A stretch of DNA of 64,000 nucleotides from Microthyrium microscopicum (GCA_010405405.1 MU004239.1:918713-982712), one strand, 5' to 3'; positions 1 to 12,329 are shown, counted from the stretch's first letter. Notes: a model not told the origin generated them from the letters alone. Numbers and translations: made by a program.

Positions 1-657
1 TTGTTGTGACTATGCTTTTGCATTGCATTAGTAGCGTTAGAAGCCAACAGTTGTAGGATATGTGGATTGAGAGGGCAACAAGCTTCGCCGGCCAAAAAGT
101 CAACCCAGCGGCCACCAGCAAGAGATACTGCTGAGGTATACCTTAGCCATCAATCGCTATAGCTTATAGTACAGATTCTGAACTACCAGATTCTCGTAAA
201 CGTTACATTGAATCATTGATCACGTTTCTGCGAGAGGAATCGTTGAAATGGCAAACCTTAGTTCGTAAAGTGGATGGTGATGAACACTTAGATCAATAGA
301 CTGACATCCCATTGGAAGACAATCTCTTCATACTACCGATACTGGTATTAGTGATCAGTGGTCATGAAGTGACGTGCAAATAAGGTTCAGTGACAAAGAT
401 CAATATACTCCAAAGCCCCGCCACTAACCATCCAACCATTCCGCTTTCGGAGTCTTTGCTATATCCATGCAACCACGCCATTCAATTGTACTCCACAGGG
501 CGTGGAGCTTGATATTTAGGAAAACCAAGCATTTCTGATGAATCTTGTAGCCTCCCAATCCTCTTACCTCGTACTGCTTCAATAAATTTCAGGTCGATTC
601 TGAGGAAGCGCCAGTTTCAAGCAGCCATACATCCAATATAAATTCCAAACCACCACA
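1..657. other. Intergenic region, upstream of the PLP-enzyme gene
   Basis: No open frame with protein-like composition was found here. The last 100 bases should hold the promoter and 5' leader of the gene starting at 658; its start codon sits in a favourable context (CACAATGG). I could not identify a specific regulatory motif. Confidence 0.5.
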
Positions 658-2017
658 ATGGCCCAAGAACACCACCAACAACTCCCCTCCACCCTCTCCC
701 CCTCAACCCTCGCAATACACGCCGACGACTACCTCAACACATCCACCGACGTAGCACCCGCTCTCCACGTCTCCACCACCTTCCGCTACACCAACGATCT
801 CAACGCTCTCCAACCACCCAACTTCGACACAGTTCGTCTCACCATCCCCATTACAAATCCCCAGCACAAACCCACTGTATCAAACCACCTCTCCGCTCAC
901 TAACAGCACCAACCAGCCCATAGCTGAAATCCTCTCCCTAACAAACCCAACGCACGTCTACTCCCGCCTCTCCGCCCCAAACACCACCCGTCTCGAATCA
1001 ATCCTCTCCGCCCTCCTGCACGGCCGCGTCCTAACCTACTCCTCCGGTCTCGCCGCCTTCCACGCCCTCCTCGTGTATCTCCGCCCGAACGTCATAGCCG
1101 TCAGTGACGGATACCATGGATGTCATGGCGTCATTGGCCTCTTGACGAAATTATACGGTCTAAAGAAGATCCCACTCGATGATGATGGCGCATGGGATGC
1201 TGCAAACTTGGGCAAGGGCGATGTAGTACATATCGAAACACCGCTAAATCCAACAGGTGAGGCCGTGGATTTGAAGAAATGGGTTAAGAAGGCGAAGGAG
1301 AGGGGCGCATGGGTTACTGTCGATGCGACGTTTGCGCCGCCCCCGTTGCAGGATCCGTTGGCGTTGGGGGCGGATGTGGTTATGCATAGCGGGACGAAGT
1401 ATATTGGGGGTCATAGTGATATGCTGTGCGGGGTGCTGGTGACGAAGCATGAGGATGTATGGCATGGACTCTTTGCGGAGCGTGTGTTTTTGGGCAGCGT
1501 GATGGGGAGTCTGGAGGGGTGGTTGGGGGTCCGGAGTGTTCGGACGCTGGAGGTGAGGATTACGAGTCAGGGACGGAATGCGACGAGGATTGTGGGGTGG
1601 TTGAATGCGGCGTTTAAGGGAGAGGATGGCGCAAGTGAGGAGGTGAGGAGGGTGGTTGGTGGGTCGGTGTTGAAGATCCAGCATGCGAGTCTGCAGGCGA
1701 AGGAGGAGAATTGGGTGGATGAGCAGATGCCGGGCGGGTATGGGCCGGTATTCGCGCTGATCTTGCAGGATAAGGAGATGGCGAGGCGATTGCCGAGTAA
1801 GTTGGCGCTATTTCATCATGCGACGAGTCTGGGTGGTGTGGAGAGTCTGATTGAGTGGCGGCGAATGAGTGATTCGACAGTTGATGAGCGGGTTTTGCGG
1901 GTAAGTGTTGGCCTGGAAAACTGGGAGGATCTGAAGCAGGATTTGTTTACTGGATTGAAGGCCGTTCTGGAAGATGTCAAGCCTGAAAAGCTTTCAGTGG
2001 AAGGCTTGTCAGTTTAA
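658..2017 (+). CDS. Cystathionine gamma-synthase/gamma-lyase family PLP-dependent enzyme
   Basis: A Cys/Met-metabolism PLP enzyme (fold type I) of the transsulfuration pathway, expected to be cytosolic. Exons 658-835 and 924-2017; the intron 836-923 carries a CACTAAC branch site and joins the frame in phase 1, giving 423 aa. Visible family marks in order: YSRLSAPNTTR (phosphate-binding region), YSSGLAAFHALL, the GYHGCHG tyrosine segment, IETPLNPTGE, the Asp of VDATFAPP, and the PLP-lysine box MHSGTKYIGGHSD with Lys at about residue 218. Length is usual for the family. The family covers synthase, lyase and related activities, and the sequence alone does not separate them. Codon usage is odd: the 5' third is strongly C-ending and the rest strongly G-ending. 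Confidence 0.9.
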
Positions 2018-2359
2018 TGGTTGTGCATAGTTGCTGGATGTTAGCGAGGCTTAAAAGATGAAGTGAAAGAAACTGTTCCAATACTCGTACATATGATAAT
2101 ATATTGACATTTCATACTATTCCGACTTCATGACGCCTGAACTTTGATAGTAACTGATTGTACTTGCGTGGATACTTTCTGAGCATGGTTCAATATCGTC
2201 TCGCCCAAACACCAACGCTATGCAAAAGAAATTAACAGAATATGTACATGTCCATGGATTTTGAATCCAGAAGAAAAGCTTGGACAGATGCGGTATACAA
2301 ACAACAAGGTCAGGAAAATTTGAACAGAAAGATGGTTGTTGTGCAGTGACAGAAACAGA
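2018..2359. other. Intergenic region between convergent 3' ends
   Basis: It lies between the stop of the PLP enzyme and the stop of the minus-strand fibroin-like gene and should hold both 3' untranslated regions. The open frame at 2218-2727 on the minus strand overlaps the fibroin-like gene in another frame and is a shadow. Confidence 0.5.
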
Positions 2360-3506
2360 TTACCTGCCATAGCCATACTGGTTCGATCCTGGAGCATTAT
2401 ATCGTGATTGGCTACTATATTGGTTTGAGTTACTGTTGTAATTGTTGGAAGTGTTGGTATAGCCGTTCGTCTGGCCACCACCATTATATGTCTGATATCC
2501 AGCGTTTTGATGTGGGCTGGAGCGTCCTTGATTATCGTACCGGTCGTTGCTAGCGAAATCATTGTATGCAGTACCTCCAGTCTGATTATAAACAGGTGAT
2601 CTGGACTGTCCCGAGCCATAGGTATTATAACCCGTTGCATTATTTCCGTAATTGCTGCTGCTATTGTTGCCGTAGCCTTGGCTGGAACCTGCGCCATATG
2701 GAGAATTGGCATATCGATCAGTCTCATATCGATCGTTGCCGCTTCGTACGCCTAGATCTTGTCGACTTCCATAGTCTGAATTTGAGCCGCCATAGCCTAC
2801 TGCTGGTATGGCAGGGGATGGCGCAGCAGCTAGAGTCTTTGGTCCACTTTGGTTACGCATTGGAATTGGTCGCGCTGCTGGGCTTTCTTGTCCTCCAATC
2901 CCAGGACTGCGGTCTTGCTTTAGACGATCCATCTCATACTTCTCAGGTTCCTCAAGAACCTCGATCTTTTTGCTCGCAGCCGTTTCCCATGAAGGCATGG
3001 CAGGTAAACTGTCTGCGTGAATTTTGGTCGAAGAATCAAATGTGGCAGTCTGCGCGAAAGCATTTTGTTGATATATTGGCTGAGGTGGTGATTGATATTG
3101 ATTATTGTATGGTGTCGATGGCACGGAATCAAGATGCTTGTGCTCTTTATGTCGAGAAGGCTGACAGCACGAGCAGCATTTGAAGCAACAGCACACCAAG
3201 GCTTTACCACAGCAAAGACAGCGAACAAAACACCAAAGGATGGAAAATGCAATGAGGGCGCCGATTATGAGACCAGCAATGACTGGCCATCTAAAGAAAC
3301 AATGAGGTCAGTATCCATGCAATAATGAGCGCGAGTCGTGAAGATCAAGTGCCAAGGTTGAAACACGCATGTGAGTGAGAATTGACGTACTTGCAGTATG
3401 CCTTGGACATGCACCCGTCCCACGAGGAAAATGCGGTCTTTGCGTCTGACACGCTCTGCATGATGCCGCCAGCAGAAGTACTCTGGCGAGCAAGAAGAAT
3501 CGGCAT
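2360..3506 (-). CDS. Fibroin-3-related single-pass membrane protein with Q/N/G/Y/S-rich tail
   Basis: Exon 1 is 3506-3391 and exon 2 is 3290-2360; intron 3291-3390 is GT-AG and restores the frame in phase 2, giving 348 aa. The N-terminus has a conserved Cys/Trp segment (SSWDGCMSKAYCKW), followed by one membrane span (VIAGLIIGALIAFSILWCF) and a dense cysteine patch (RCLCCGK, then VCCCFKCCSCC) at about residues 60-80. The remaining 260 residues are hydrophilic and become an Asn/Gly/Tyr/Ser/Gln-rich repeat-like tail that looks prion-like. This layout is typical of fungal proteins annotated as fibroin-3 related. The function is not known; a plasma-membrane or wall-linked role with palmitoylation of the Cys patch is inference. 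The longest single frame begins inside exon 2 and would miss the membrane span. Confidence 0.8.
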
Positions 3507-4457
3507 GATGGGCGAGGTTGCGGTTTTATACTCGCGGTACTGGGTTGAAGACAAGTATAGCGGAACCAGGAGGCCGAATGCGGGGACAAACGGTCCCTGG
3601 CCTCTCTGACGAAACGCAAACCAGCAGCGCGTCTAGAATCTGTATTCCAGCGTCCAAGTAGCGAACTGACGGGCTTGGATCCAGGGAGTGAGTATGGTAC
3701 TGGTGTTGAATGGAGGTTGGGATGAAGTAGCGATGTAGTAAAGGGGTACAAGAAAATTGGCGGTAGAGCGGTAATTAGAAAAGGCTGTGCGCTCAGAGAA
3801 GGAGGAGTTAGCAGATATTAAATGAATGGACAGACGACGTTCAACTCAATGAAGTCATCCGAGGGATATATTTGAGAGTTGTATTAAAACAGTTGATGAA
3901 GAAGACTGGTTGGCGAGGGTCCCCTTGGACTTCAAAGGGCAAGTGAGGTCTGTCCACCCAAACGAAGCCTGTGCTCCTGCCCTTTTGAAACGCGTTTTCC
4001 GCTACGACAACCAATCAAAATGTGTTTCCGCGTGGCATCCTCGTAATTCCGGCCCGATAATTGGGGAAAGCTTCTGTTTCTTTACTCAATTGAGACTAGC
4101 TTGCTTCCACCCTTGTTTTGTTTCATCTTATCTTTCTCCATCTATCTCTCATCTCTATCCTTTTTTCCACCTTGTTCGAACAAGACTTCTCACCTCTTTT
4201 CAACCAGTGCCGAGTTGCAGTTCTCACGACTATTGAATCTATACCATAGAAAGCATAAAACCCTAGACTTTAACAGGTCCGTCCATGCAAAGGTTGAGCA
4301 GAATGCTACAGCGATGAATTCGTGGATTAGCATGGGATCAGGAGCAATGTATTTTAAGCACTAGATCATCCAAGCATCCTATAAACATCGCGGAACCTAG
4401 CCCTTTTCTCACGATCCAACCTACCTCTTGATTCCTTGCACTGAGTCGTCGATTCAT
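3507..4457. other. Intergenic region with a pyrimidine tract
   Basis: This is the upstream region of the fibroin-like gene and the 3' flank of the dienelactone hydrolase gene. A long CT-rich tract at about 4095-4200 on the plus strand resembles fungal promoter or leader sequence, but no convincing plus-strand coding region follows it. Open frames at 3910-4236 and 3308-3751 have no protein-like character. Confidence 0.4.
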
Positions 4458-5427
4458 CTACAAACTCAAATGCTCGTGGAAGAAATCAGACACAGCCTGG
4501 TATCCCTTTGCAAAGTTGGCTGCCATCTTCTCATCCTTAAGATCAGCTCGAGTAGTCATCCATCCCTATATCCGTAAGCTTTCAGATCATCACAAAAGTC
4601 AGAGAACTTACATGAGGCGACTCATTGTAAAAGTCAACGACGTTTGGCACCTTCAAGTTAGCCCCAAACGCTTTAACAATCTCAGCATCCTCATCCTTCG
4701 AAGCCAGCACAATAATCGGCTTCACAATTTTCGATCCATCCTCCGGAGTCATCATGGACGGATGAACTTCAGCAGCTACTGAAAAAGCAGTACCCTCCGT
4801 CAGGTTGATACTAACAATCTATCCTCCCACATTAGCTCACACAAATCTCCTACGAACAGGGACCACATGTAACGTACCTTTGCGCCCCAACAATATCCCA
4901 CCGCGCCAAACTTAGTGACCGTTCCAGCGCCCTTGATCTCCTCAACGACCTTCTTCAACAATCCAGTAACCACGCCCGGATTCCCAACCCCATCAGGACC
5001 AAAGTATTTGCCAATAGCCTTTTTGCCTTCTTCGCCAGCATTGGGCCCAAACCACGAGCCTTGCGCATACTCGCCCTTCAGAAAGTCGGGGATCAACACT
5101 TGGAACGGGTGTTTTCCGCTGGCGGCCAGCATGTCGGCGCCTTGCTGAATCTGAGGTGTGATTCCAAAGACATCGTAGATCAAAATCACAGCTGTGGTCG
5201 CATCGGCTGGACCGGTCTTATCTGTTGTAGTGGTGAATAATTGAAGTGAATGAAGGGATCTTGAGTGAACGTACAGGTCTTCAGGCCAGCGACAGTTTCG
5301 AAGCTACCCTTGGAAGTGTATTCTGCCTGGACAGGTGGGAGAGTACAGCAGGCCTGGAGGGCGGTTAGTATAGACGTCATGGTTCATAGGTGGAGATACA
5401 TGCTTTGCTGCCGTGTACTTCAGACAT
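4458..5427 (-). CDS. Dienelactone hydrolase family alpha/beta hydrolase
   Basis: Five exons: 5427-5404, 5353-5275, 5221-4878, 4818-4612 and 4565-4458, giving 253 aa, the usual family length. Exon 1 encodes only eight residues (MSEVHGSK). The reading frame YDVFGITPQIQQGADMLA is the conserved N-terminal core. GYCWGAK holds the nucleophilic Cys, ASKDEDAE the expected Asp, and SPHGW the catalytic His, which is formed across the exon 4/5 junction. The family hydrolyses dienelactones or related esters, and the fungal members are mostly cytosolic enzymes of unknown substrate. Intron 1 (5403-5354) works in frame only with a GC donor (AAA|GCATGT); a GT donor four bases later gives the wrong frame. The other introns are GT-AG of 46-59 nt. 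Confidence 0.88.
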
Positions 5428-6890
5428 GATGATGGTGGTTAAATGGCAAGTGAAACGATGTTTGATAGAAGATTAAAGCTTCGCGAGGTTTGTACTAGAT
5501 TGTGGAATTTGTGCGGGAATACTTGATATGTATCTATCTCGCAAGCTCACTATGGAACTCCAATCCGTGCATTCGGTCTCCCTCAGTGCGGATTCGGCAG
5601 TGATAACTCCATATTTAATAGCAGGACCGGAAACAAGCTACCCCACCGGCTCCACCAATCTGCTAATGCTTCAAGAACTAAATAATCCACTAAGATACCC
5701 TTGATAGCTTACCTTGCTTCTGATACGCTAAAGATGAAGTAGAAAGTAGCGGCTAGAGCCAATAATGTTCTATTTAGTAGTGAGGAACATCATGACAAAG
5801 CCGGGATATAAGCATCGTTTCTCACATTGACGCTAGTAGTATAGCTTAAGAATCGGCTTTTTAAGCCTGCTTCAGCCTATGAGCGCGACTTAGATGCAGG
5901 AGATTAGTTTAGCCTAATAGTCAATGAATCTTTGGATCTTGACAGAAGGCCATGATCATGTAATATGTTTGATACTGTTCGTCAATTGGACGATAATAGG
6001 TTTGTCTGAGAGATAAATCTCCAGCACCTTTAATAGTAGCGTATAGCGATTAACGATTAGACACTTAGCAGCTTGTAAGCCTATTCCGTTCAATGATAAT
6101 AGGTCTTGATGGCTTGATACAGCTTATGAAACTTCTCCTGTATGTTCAAAAAATATAGCTCGACAACTGCGCGCCGCCCGCTATAAGGAAGAGGTCAACT
6201 TTGAGCCTTGAATAGCGAGATGGCGTTGGTATCAATCGAATTCGAAAGGTTTACCGACATTCAGTGAGGTATCTTAGAGCAGATAAAGCTAGTCCATGAT
6301 TCCCGCGCAGTATGCTAGACAGTCGTGTGCCAGCGGCTGAGAAACTCCATTGCGATAGCTCGTCTATTTTGATACCAGACATGGAGAGCTAGCCACTCTC
6401 GTGGACGTGTATGACAGCAAGTAAGATATCTGGGCGTGTATGTTACGCGGGCAATACGGAGGACAATATGGCTGCAAGGATGCAAATATCTGTCAATAGT
6501 CGTCCGCCCCATCCACTCTAGCTTGCGCGTCCGTTTCCTTCTTAACGTCCTCGCGTTCCGGCCGGTTTTGATGATTGGCAGATCAGCTTGATCAAAGGTA
6601 GGCAGACGATGTACGAAGCAGAAATGAAATGCAGAGGAGGTTCAGAGGAAGTTGGGGCAAAAAGATGCTGCATCAGTCTGCAAGAAGAATGTTGTGGGGT
6701 CGAGCGGAACGGCTGTAGTATAACGCAGCGGAGTGAAACCACAATGGAGGCGAGCGCTTGAGACGTGCAAGACATGTACTCGGTAACGGGAAGCTTTGGG
6801 ATGGAGGATATGGGCTCGGAAGGAACGAGAGTGGAAGACGCAAAGGGAGGGAAGTAAAAACAGGCGCTACGGGACTGAAGGACATGGCGT
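5428..6890. other. Gene-free region, possibly decayed repeat sequence
   Basis: The sequence is rich in TAG/TAA and short AGCTTA or TTAGC motifs, with no open frame of convincing composition. From about 6150 to 6520 it becomes more complex but all frames are broken. An old inactivated transposon or gene relic is possible; nothing recognisable is left. Confidence 0.35.
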
Positions 6891-9570
6891 CATCACACTG
6901 AAGCCAATAACCTTAAAGCGAAGGCATGGCATAACAGGACGAGCAATAGAATGGCTCTGGAGAGACAAGCTTTCAATAAGAGAGATAAGATGATGGACTT
7001 TTTTGGACCATCGAGGTAGGTATACCTCTTGCAAAATCTCTCCGTATGATAGCGCTGTGAAGCTGCAACTCTTCGATGAGTGTCAGCAAAACGTACGAGT
7101 GCACGTCGATCCTCGCTGGGGCTTGCAAGTTGGAGCAAAGGTTTTTCGAAAGAGATAAGTCCAAAATTTGGCAAGTGAAGCTTAAATTTGAAGCATCCCT
7201 CCAGCAAGGAAGTAATCCTACTGTCCGGAGTAGCAGTATCGGTCCCCTTCAATGGCTTCGGGCTGGTTATGATACAAACGTCTGCAAGTATCTTCCAGGC
7301 CTGAATCCAGCCTGTCCAAATCGAAAGCCCGGAGTTTGCAATTGTGCCTTTGCGGATTGTATAAGTACAAATGCACACTGAACACACTAGTGCTCGAATG
7401 CCAAAGGGGACAAAGTCGCTCCGACAATGGTCGGGGCTCTATCAGTGTACGGTTGCGTAGCAGTGACATAGACAAGGAAGTTGGGATCGAGATCCTCTGG
7501 CGGGCCAAGACTAACTAGTACTGATAGGTCACACAGACAAAAAGAGGCGAAATCTAGATGAATGGGATTGTGTTTTTGAAGAGGACAGGAATTTTGTGGG
7601 TTGTTCATGCTGAAGGTTGTAGACTTGTGTAGTGATACCAGGGGAATGCCTACTCTAGTAGGTTTGGCGCACCAAAGGTCTTAGTAATCAATACCTTGGA
7701 TGGTCTGACTGGGCTTGTGGGCTGATCGCTTCTGCGATCGGATACCAAACGAACGCATACCATACTTGCATTTGCCACAAGACATTCCAACAACAGAACC
7801 ACCCTGCCCCGACGAGAATTCCGTATCGCCACCCTTCTTTTTTGAGAACCATGGACTATTCAATCACTCAATTCGATCTAGACTGATGCTGGTTGTCGAC
7901 CTAGTGCATTTCAACACCTGCGCTTTCGAAGCACTACAGAATCAGCTTTGGCGTTTGGCCTCATCCAAGAGTTTCCATTGACTGCTGACTCTGCGCAGGA
8001 GCGATCTTACGACACAAACAGTGACGCCTGAATTCGATATGCCCACCTGGAGAATCGGCGCTGATGAACCGACACTGAAGCCGCCCCGCCACGTACTCGT
8101 ATACGACCAATGCAACACGAATACCATCGAGCACTATTCGATCCAGAGATAGCGGCATTCGTCCTCCAGGGAGTGCGGCATTCAACATCCAAAGATGCTG
8201 CTTTGCTCGCATGGAGAGTGCATACGTTCAGCCATCATGAAATGTTGCTTTTTTCAAAGCAAACCTTGCATGTTTGCTTTATTGTAACCATCAAAAATGG
8301 CTTGCGGTACCCGATCTACACCTTGAGTTTAAAAATTATTCGCAATCTCGTCAGCTCCAGTGGTCATAAGACTTTTCTGGTACCATTGGTTGCGGCAGAT
8401 GACCGGAGCCGTATTCGATGTGCAAGTCGCCCTATAGCCAACAATACTCGTGCATGCATCGGTGCACCGCACTACTTGGAAAATCTTTCAATTCGATGTT
8501 TTATATTACATTGGCAACTTGACAATCGTCCCTGCTGAAAACGCTGTCAGTATTTGTACAAACAACCGACCTAAGATGAATGACTTACTGGGATGCTTCA
8601 AGACTTGTTTTTGCTCACCAACCAATGCTGATGGCTCTGCAAGGTGGTGAGACAAATGGAATGCCTCACAGAAACTCTCGAAAAAATTGCCCAGGCATGA
8701 AAGGCAGTTCTCTTGAATATTGACAAGAGTCTTCAGTACCAATTATCAATGGTCGCCTATATGTCGAAAGGTAGGAATCCAGCTTTATACTCTGGATCTT
8801 GACAGCACCCAAATCAGCAAGCTAGATTCTAGTCCCAGGATATCTTGCCGAAACGAAGCCTCGAAAAAACGCCAATCCACAACAATGTACTTCCGAGGTC
8901 CGGCAGATTTATGATACAAGCCACTACTATCATACTGTTGCGCGACAGAGCTCGAAAGTGCCTGGAAGGACTCTTTCTTACTGGAATTGTCCGATTGCCG
9001 GCTGTGCAAGCACGCATGCAAAGTTTCGCGAGTGACCTCGAGCTATTCTGCATATGAGGCAACTGGCTTTTGTTTCGATTGTGTAGCCATTCAAGTCGCT
9101 TGATTGAACCAGAAGCTTTGAGGCTGAGTTTGGGAGAACGAGAAGGAACGAAAGCTGAGCAATTTGCTTCTTCGAGACTGTTAGCCAGCAGATGTTCTCC
9201 TGGAGAAAACAGCCGCAACGGATAGAATGTTGGAGCATCTGGATATTGGCAGGAAGTTGCCTTATACAGTTGTGTTCAACTGCGCGATATACGCATTTGT
9301 TCTTCTGGCTGCCCGCAGCGTTGGCCGTTGTCAAGTCCTTGGGCGCAAGACAACCCGAGTTGAAGCACACAACAACCGGAAAGTTGACATGGAAGGCGAA
9401 TTCTTTGCAGATGATCCTGAACCACACGTGAGAGAAATTCACAAGGTCCTTGGTCTCGTAGTCGGCATGATCGTCATGGTTGATGGCCACGGCAGAGACG
9501 ATAGCAGGCTGATGAGAAGTGAGAAGAATAGCAGGCTAGTATCTGAAAGATGCTTCGTCTTGAGTTGAGG
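6890..9570 (-). other. Unresolved region with Cys-rich open fragments (small secreted protein relics or multi-exon genes)
   Basis: Several minus-strand segments look more protein-like than chance, but I cannot join them into a gene. 9490-8978 is open for 170 codons and contains about eleven Cys (for example VVVCFNSGCLAPKDL and RCGCFLQENICW). Just upstream, a Leu-rich signal-peptide-like stretch reads from an ACG at 9558 but in a different frame. 8742-8600 reads ENCLSCLGNFFESFCEAFH. 8476-8329 is a Cys-rich stretch ending in TAA. 7832-7700 contains GMSCGKCKYG, and 7608-7387 contains LGPPEDLDPNFLVYVTATQ. Effector-like Cys-rich genes with several introns, or their degraded copies, would explain this; chance is not excluded. 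Confidence 0.25.
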
Positions 9571-10684
9571 GCAGCGACATAGGTTTTAAAAGCAAGGCAA
9601 TCGAAGGTCCAGGAGTTATTCGGAGACAAAAGCAGCAAAGTTATTGTTCAAAATAGAAGAAGAAAGAGAAAGAGTTGGACTATGGTTCGCTCCAGAAGAC
9701 ATCGATCCACCAAAAGCCAAAGTGGTCCTCGGTACCCCCCTTGGATCTGTACGGCCACCCAGTCAAACACTGGCCAGCTCTCGAGCTTTGAGCTAGTACA
9801 TCGACCACAAATACGCCTTATTTATTTCTCATTATTGGCATTCTCGACTTGACGCTTTCAGACATAGCAGTTTGTTATGCTGGATCCAGCAGCTTGGGTT
9901 CAATAACAACAGCCCATATACCAAGTCTCTGACCCTCGTGCTGCTAAGATTCCAAGTACTACAGAGTACTCTAGACTTGGTTGAACTTGCATCCAGCATT
10001 GAAGATCGCCACTCGCCAGCAACGAGGCCGCCTTCAGATTGAGATTTCGCCACATATGACGAGTGGCGTTGAGTCTTTAATCGCAACGTTTGCCTGGTGT
10101 TGTTCGCATCTGTCCGACCGTGGTATCTTTCTAGTATCCCAATGGTTGTGATGCTACTGTGACAGCCAACAGCTTACAATTGCCTGTTGCTGACGAATCC
10201 GTTGCTCTATCACCTCACCTACTGCTCTATAGTGGGCATATATACGACTTTTTGCGGCTCATCATCTTCATCACTCCGTCCTACCTGCACTTACTCCAAG
10301 TGCTGTTGTACACGGCTCTTTGATTAGAGCTCCAGATCTGTCATAACGGCTGTCATCGAGCTCTTGCGACAACATCGAGCTGCAGGGTTCGTTGCTACCT
10401 GAGCCTGCCTGCCTTGAGCCCTCCAGTTGAGCCAACTACATTGGCAGAACTTCCAGGGGCCACAGAGCCGCTGTCTTTAGCGTTATAGTCCGGATATTGG
10501 GCAGAAACTGTTCATTTTCCTGTCGCGGACCCTGGCTATCACTTCATCAGAGTCTAGCTATTGATCTGTAATCGATTCAACGTCTTGTCTACCGCACACT
10601 GAAATTTGATTCGACATTTCTGAGCGTTTCCCTCCACATGATCTCACAAACCTCTACATCGCGGCTATCCCAGTGCCGTTAACT
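9571..10684. other. Intergenic region upstream of a Zn2Cys6 gene
   Basis: No supported gene. The CT-rich stretch of about 10200-10680 is likely promoter and leader for the regulator starting at 10685. The minus-strand open frame 9832-10086 has no recognisable features. Confidence 0.45.
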
Positions 10685-12329
10685 ATGAGCGACAAGCGAC
10701 CCATCCTTCCGCGCCCACAAGGGGCGTCTAGCAGTGAGCCTTCGCACTTCGGACCTACAGCTAGCACCGGAAAAAGGCCAAGCGAGGGATTGAAACGATC
10801 AGTTGTTAAAGCAGCCTGCGAGCCCTGTCGAAAGCGGAAAATCAAGGTTCAAACATCACACCCCGCTGAAGAATAAACTCTAACAAAAAGTCAAGTGCGA
10901 TGGAGTACGACCTAAATGTGACGCTTGTACCAGAAAAGGTATAGATAGTGACTGCAAATACCCTGTTGAACCTGGCCAAAGTCGGTACACCAATGCCTCC
11001 AAGCAAGTCCTCTTGTTTCAGCGCTTCATTGAAGGACTCAACAAGCTAGAGGACAAGACCGTTGGCATGGTCTTAGTGTCAGAACTATGTACTGACAAAT
11101 TTCGTGATCTTGAGAGCGCAGTCTCACGTCTGACAGGACTAGATTCTGAAACTATGAGCCCATTTGAAACCGATGGAATGGATGAACCCACCGACGCAGA
11201 AGACACCCCTGACGACCGACGCTGGTACTCGGCAGACGGATCTGGAGAACGCATGCCCATAGATATGAATGATTTTCATAGCCATGAATCTCCCGCACCA
11301 GGCAACTGGCAAGACCCGACAGATTCCCTAGGCCAAGCATCATCCACTTTGCCGTATTATATGGCAGATGGTGTCCAGGACGACGAACCTTCTTCTCCAG
11401 ACCTTGGAAAGTACGTGTTTATACCCTGGCTACGAACTAAACACCTACTTCTCTACCGAGATCACGTCCGTTCCCACATTCCGATTCAATTTATCCAGAT
11501 CTCAAATGAAATTGATGATCATGAGTGCAATACACTATACACTGAGTTTATTAAGGCGAAGCAACAATTGCTCGCAAATGGTCACGACATGTCTGAAGTT
11601 ATTGGATTAGATACTATTAATCCGTCCAAGCTTCTGAGTTCGGAAGATACTCCGGGCAACGGCCCTCAAAGTATATCCCAATGGGCCAATGGCATTGTTG
11701 GCGAAGTCAGAACCATGTGCATTGCCGAAAAACTAGCAACAATGATCATGATTACCTCTCTAGCAAGAGTAAGAGCCCATCCTGAATCATTGATTTTCAT
11801 GCTGATGCTGACGCCTCAAAGTGGCAAATTCTACCAAACTTGGAACATTACGAAAGCATTCCCAAGTGTATGATACCAACTCCGTGTCAGGTTGCCATCT
11901 CTCACCCAGCCTGGATGGATTATATCCCTTGGTAAGTTTAGTAGAGATGCTTAGTCTACCATCTCAGATGTCTGCCGCTTAGAACCATCTAACATTGTCA
12001 GGCCCGAAATTCGAGATCACTTCATCAAACTCGCTCCAGATGTTTCTTCTCATACGAACATTGTTTCTCAATTGATGCAGCATACTCACCTCAACTGGCC
12101 GCATAACCAGCAGGACATGGTACTCATCAATCCATTATCAGGAACCCTCATCATCAGAGAGGACTTTGAAGTCTGGGCGAAAGACATCAATAATTGGTCC
12201 TTGAACAGCACAATTCTTAAACACTTTCCAGCACTCGAACACAAGGCCTGGATCAAAAATCACGATCGCTCTATCAGTCCCGAACAAGACATGGATGATT
12301 TCCGGGATCTGATAGAAGTTGAAAGCTAG
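10685..12329 (+). CDS. Zn(II)2Cys6 transcription factor with a DUF3425-like C-terminal half
   Basis: Exons 10685-10846, 10896-11768, 11822-11931 and 12002-12329; the introns are 49, 53 and 70 nt, GT-AG, and give a 490-aa product. The binuclear zinc cluster is split by intron 1 and is restored only after splicing: Cys45, 48, 55, 62, 65 and 74 (CX2CX6CX6CX2CX8C), with the basic stretch RKRKIK between. After an acidic, Pro/Ser-rich middle, the C-terminal part (about residues 345-470) has the pattern PTPCQVAISHPAWMDYIPW, then PEIRDHFIKLAPD, and LSGTLIIREDFEVWAKD. These resemble the DUF3425 domain found in many fungal bZIP and zinc-cluster regulators. It should be a nuclear DNA-binding protein; target genes are unknown. 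The predicted 3' neighbour is convergent. Confidence 0.85.

Noticed and set aside
1244-1684. Minus-strand open frame of 146 codons inside the PLP-enzyme gene
   Set aside because: It is the antisense shadow of the G-rich exon and has a low-complexity Pro/His composition.
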